Shown here: piece by piece, positions 5,715 to 8,123 of the stretch
Layout: each line of letters opens with the position of its first letter
How positions within the stretch are numbered: position 1 is the first letter of the stretch
Assembly: GCA_903896585.1 (NCBI GenBank)
Contig: CAITYI010000009.1
Span: 1-8,123, forward strand
Direction: 5' to 3'
Origin: an uncultured bacterium
GTDB taxonomy: Bacteria; Actinomycetota; Actinomycetes; S36-B12
Length of the DNA stretch: 8,123 nucleotides
Notes under the pieces: generated by a model
Database searches by the model: none
The model's input: the letters and a program-made list of their open reading frames with translations, nothing else
What the model was told of the DNA's origin: nothing
Program-made: the position numbers and the translations under genes

Positions 5715-6796
5715 ACGATCAACACGGCACTGGGCTCGAACCGACCGAACTCGAAACCGCCAGACCGGGGTACTCACCTATTGCGCCAATTTCTCACCGG
5801 CCTCGAGTAACAGACACCGACCCCAAAGCGGCTCGGCGGGCCGAGCGTCAAGTTGCGAGCATGTTCTTGCTGTCCATGGTCTTTGTGGTGCTATTTGTCG
5901 TTGCATTCATTGCGATCGACAAAACCTCGGTTGTCTATATACCTGTTCTCGGTGTCGTGGGCGCTAGCAATGTGGCTCTGGGCTTCACCTTTGGTGTATC
6001 CGTGTTTCTTATTGGTGCAGGCGCAATTCAATGGGCCAAGAAACTCATGCCTGACGTCGAGGTCGTTCAACAGCGCCATGACATGGTCTCGGAGAAGTCC
6101 GATGAAAATGAAGCTGCCGCCAATTACGAACGCGGCAAAGAAGAAAGCGGCTTCGCCCGCTACAAAATAATTCGACGCACCCTGATTGGAGCCTTAGCGC
6201 TCTTCCCGATCCCCCTCATCGTTCTTCTTCGGGATCTGTGGATTACCCCTGCCGGTGAATCTCCAGCCGAATTACTCTCCACCACCATGTGGAAAGACGG
6301 CATGGTGATCATCCCCGATATTGGTTATGAAGCCGGCAAGGAGGGCACCGCCGAGGAACTTGGAATTCGCCCCGAAGATATCCCGGTTGGCGGATTGGTG
6401 TCTGCTCTACCCATTGAAATCGGACTACTCAAATCTGCCAAACCCAATCTGATTGAACGGGGCAAGGCGTCCATTATTTTAGTACGCATGGATCCCAGCG
6501 AAATCCGATCGCAACAGGGCGAAGGTTGGGATTACAACGGAATTCTCGCCTTCTCCAAGATCTGCACCCACGTGGGATGCCCAATTGCCCTCTATGAACG
6601 GCGCACGCACCACCTCCTGTGCCCATGCCACCAATCCACCTTTGACCTTGCCGACAGCGGCGATGTGGTCTTCGGCCCGGCGGCCCGCAGAATGCCCCAG
6701 TTGCCGATTGGCATAAATGATGAAGGATTACTTGTAGCAAAGGCGCCATTCGCCGATCCAGTTGGACCTAGTTTCTGGGAGCGTGACCTAACATGA
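5711..6796 (+). CDS. qcrA: Rieske iron-sulfur subunit of the bc1 complex
   Basis: QcrA takes electrons from menaquinol at the Qo site through a [2Fe-2S] cluster and passes them to QcrC. The 361-residue product has a long charged N-terminal segment and three predicted membrane helices (about 50-69, 79-105, 157-175), unlike the single-helix Rieske proteins of proteobacteria. This is the actinobacterial form. The region at 115-150 between helices 2 and 3 is highly charged. The Rieske domain (about 190-350) has box I C285-T-H287-V-G-C290 and box II C304-P-C306-H307-Q-S309. C285, H287, C304 and H307 bind the cluster; C290 and C306 should form the disulfide. The ATG overlaps the qcrC stop by ATGA, and the qcrA stop overlaps the qcrB ATG in the same way. 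Confidence 0.97.
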   Translation: MNDQHGTGLEPTELETARPGYSPIAPISHRPRVTDTDPKAARRAERQVASMFLLSMVFVVLFVVAFIAIDKTSVVYIPVLGVVGASNVALGFTFGVSVFLIGAGAIQWAKKLMPDVEVVQQRHDMVSEKSDENEAAANYERGKEESGFARYKIIRRTLIGALALFPIPLIVLLRDLWITPAGESPAELLSTTMWKDGMVIIPDIGYEAGKEGTAEELGIRPEDIPVGGLVSALPIEIGLLKSAKPNLIERGKASIILVRMDPSEIRSQQGEGWDYNGILAFSKICTHVGCPIALYERRTHHLLCPCHQSTFDLADSGDVVFGPAARRMPQLPIGINDEGLLVAKAPFADPVGPSFWERDLT

Positions 6797-8123
6797 GTAA
6801 CCCAACGGTGAACACGAGCAGCCTCGGCGATTCCGACACTAAGACGGGCGATCCCATTGAAAAAATTGGTGGGGCCACCGCCACGTATGTGGATCAACGC
6901 CTGGGTAGCAATCGTTTCCTTGGTCGCAACCTAGGAAAAGTCTTCCCCGACCATTGGTCATTCATGCTGGGGGAAATTGCCCTCTACTCATTCATCGTTG
7001 TCCTTCTTACCGGCACCTACCTCACCCTTTTCTACAACCCCAGCATGGCGGAAGTTATCTACGACGGTTCCTATGTGCCGCTCAAGGGTGTCCACATGTC
7101 GGATGCCTACGCATCAACCCTGAATATTTCCTTCGATGTCCGTGGAGGTTTGCTGATCCGGCAAATGCACCACTGGGCGGCATTGATCTTTGTTGCTGCA
7201 GTCGCAGTCCACATGTTCCGGGTATTTTTCACCGGCGCATTCCGCAAGCCACGTGAATTCAACTGGATTGTTGGAGTTGCGCTCACCGCTCTTGCCCTCG
7301 GTGCAGGATTCACCGGCTACAGTCTCCCCGACGATCTGCTCTCCGGTACTGGACTGCAAATCATTCGTGGAATCCTTCAGTCCATTCCACTGGTGGGAAC
7401 GTGGGCGGCATTCCTCGTGTTTGGTGGAGAGTTCCCCGGCGACGACATTATTCCCCGGTTGTATTCAGCGCATATTCTTTTGATTCCGGGGCTGATTTTG
7501 GCCCTCATTACCGTCCACCTCATGATGGTGTGGACCCAAAAGCACACCCAATTCCCTGGCCCTGGGCGGACCAATGACAACGTGGTGGGGTACCCACTTC
7601 TTCCCGTCTACATGGCCAAGGCCGGTGGCTTCTTTTTCGTAGTCTTTGGAATCATTGCCCTCATCGGCGGACTGGTAACCATTAATCCGATCTGGATTTT
7701 TGGGCCGTACACCCCTGATCAAGTCACCGCGGGAACCCAGCCTGACTGGTACATCGGGTGGCTCGATGGCGCCTTGCGACTCATGCCGAACTGGGAGTCG
7801 GTCATCTTTGGATTCACGTTCAGTTGGAATGTGCTGATTCCATCTGTCATCATTCCAGGAATTCTGTTCACCGGCCTTGCTCTCTACCCGTTTTTGGAGG
7901 CTTGGGCAACTGGAGACAAGCGCGAGCACAACTTATTGGATCGCCCTCGCAACGCTCCCGTTCGCACCGGCATTGGCGTCATGGCAATCGTGTTCTACGG
8001 CATTCTGTGGATTGGCGGCGGCAATGACATCGTGGCAACGGCATTCGATCTCAGTATCAATTCCCTGAGTTGGACTCTGCGGATCATGCTCATCGTTGCC
8101 CCCCCACTTTCGTTCGTCATAAC
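6793..8123 (+). CDS. qcrB: Cytochrome b subunit of the bc1 complex, 3' end missing
   Basis: QcrB holds the two b haems and the quinone sites. The frame is open for 443 codons to the right edge, so the C-terminus is missing. The ATG at 6793 overlaps the qcrA stop (ATGA), with GGGAG 11 nt upstream. A hydrophilic N-terminus (1-55) is followed by helix A near 58-80. The haem ligands are H126 and H140 (QMHHW and AVHMF, 14 apart) and H227 and H242 (SAHILL and TVHLM, 15 apart, as in cytochrome b6). A G-F-T-G-Y-S-L-P-D-D segment lies at 172-181. The Qo motif is P317-D-W-Y320 rather than PEWY, as expected for Actinobacteria. Further helices occupy about 278-298, 340-366, 392-408 and 427 onward. QcrB is the target of the anti-tubercular Q203 class in mycobacteria. 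Confidence 0.96.
   Translation, partial: MSNPTVNTSSLGDSDTKTGDPIEKIGGATATYVDQRLGSNRFLGRNLGKVFPDHWSFMLGEIALYSFIVVLLTGTYLTLFYNPSMAEVIYDGSYVPLKGVHMSDAYASTLNISFDVRGGLLIRQMHHWAALIFVAAVAVHMFRVFFTGAFRKPREFNWIVGVALTALALGAGFTGYSLPDDLLSGTGLQIIRGILQSIPLVGTWAAFLVFGGEFPGDDIIPRLYSAHILLIPGLILALITVHLMMVWTQKHTQFPGPGRTNDNVVGYPLLPVYMAKAGGFFFVVFGIIALIGGLVTINPIWIFGPYTPDQVTAGTQPDWYIGWLDGALRLMPNWESVIFGFTFSWNVLIPSVIIPGILFTGLALYPFLEAWATGDKREHNLLDRPRNAPVRTGIGVMAIVFYGILWIGGGNDIVATAFDLSINSLSWTLRIMLIVAPPLSFVI

Noticed and set aside
7465..7929. 154-codon open frame antisense to qcrB
   Set aside because: It is highly polar with no motif, and lies wholly opposite the conserved cytochrome b coding sequence; a shadow frame.
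6793..8123. PDWY instead of PEWY in QcrB as a possible loss of Qo function
   Set aside because: An Asp at this position is typical of actinobacterial cytochrome b, so it is a lineage trait and not a defect.

Overview
The window looks like a chromosomal core region of an actinobacterium of moderate GC content (roughly half; not counted exactly). The main evidence is the gene order: a DEDDh-exonuclease/UvrC-like protein, trpD on the opposite strand, then ctaE-qcrC-qcrA-qcrB. This is the order I recall from mycobacteria (Rv2191, Rv2192c trpD, Rv2193 ctaE, Rv2194-2196 qcrCAB). A diheme QcrC, a long three-helix Rieske subunit and a PDWY (rather than PEWY) motif in QcrB also point to Actinobacteria. 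The lineage cannot be fixed further from the sequence.

Left part (1-681): two small minus-strand genes encode short proteins with paired CxxC motifs. One is cut by the left edge (1-87); the other is complete (288-590). Between and beside them lie a perfect 9-bp inverted repeat and two short tandem arrays, with 16-bp units at 188-235 and 15-bp units at 611-656. The arrays share the hexamer CAGGTC/GACCTG. The second array fills the control region between the zinc-ribbon gene and the divergent exonuclease gene.

Middle part (682-4117): a 603-residue fusion of a DEDDh 3'-5' exonuclease and a UvrC-type GIY-YIG nuclease on the plus strand converges on a minus-strand pair. That pair is a degenerate response-regulator receiver followed 11 nt later by trpD (anthranilate phosphoribosyltransferase).

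Right part (4118-8123): after a 141-nt divergent intergenic region comes the respiratory operon. It contains ctaE (cytochrome aa3 oxidase subunit III), qcrC (diheme cytochrome c), qcrA (Rieske iron-sulfur protein) and qcrB (cytochrome b, cut by the right edge). qcrC/qcrA and qcrA/qcrB overlap by ATGA. Together they encode most of the membrane bc1-aa3 supercomplex, which passes electrons from menaquinol to oxygen without a soluble cytochrome c.

No mobile element, CRISPR array, tRNA or rRNA was seen. The region is mostly conserved housekeeping sequence. The most notable non-textbook signals are three TAGNNT boxes placed exactly as leaderless promoters, the two related tandem arrays around the zinc-ribbon gene, and the pseudo-receiver upstream of trpD.
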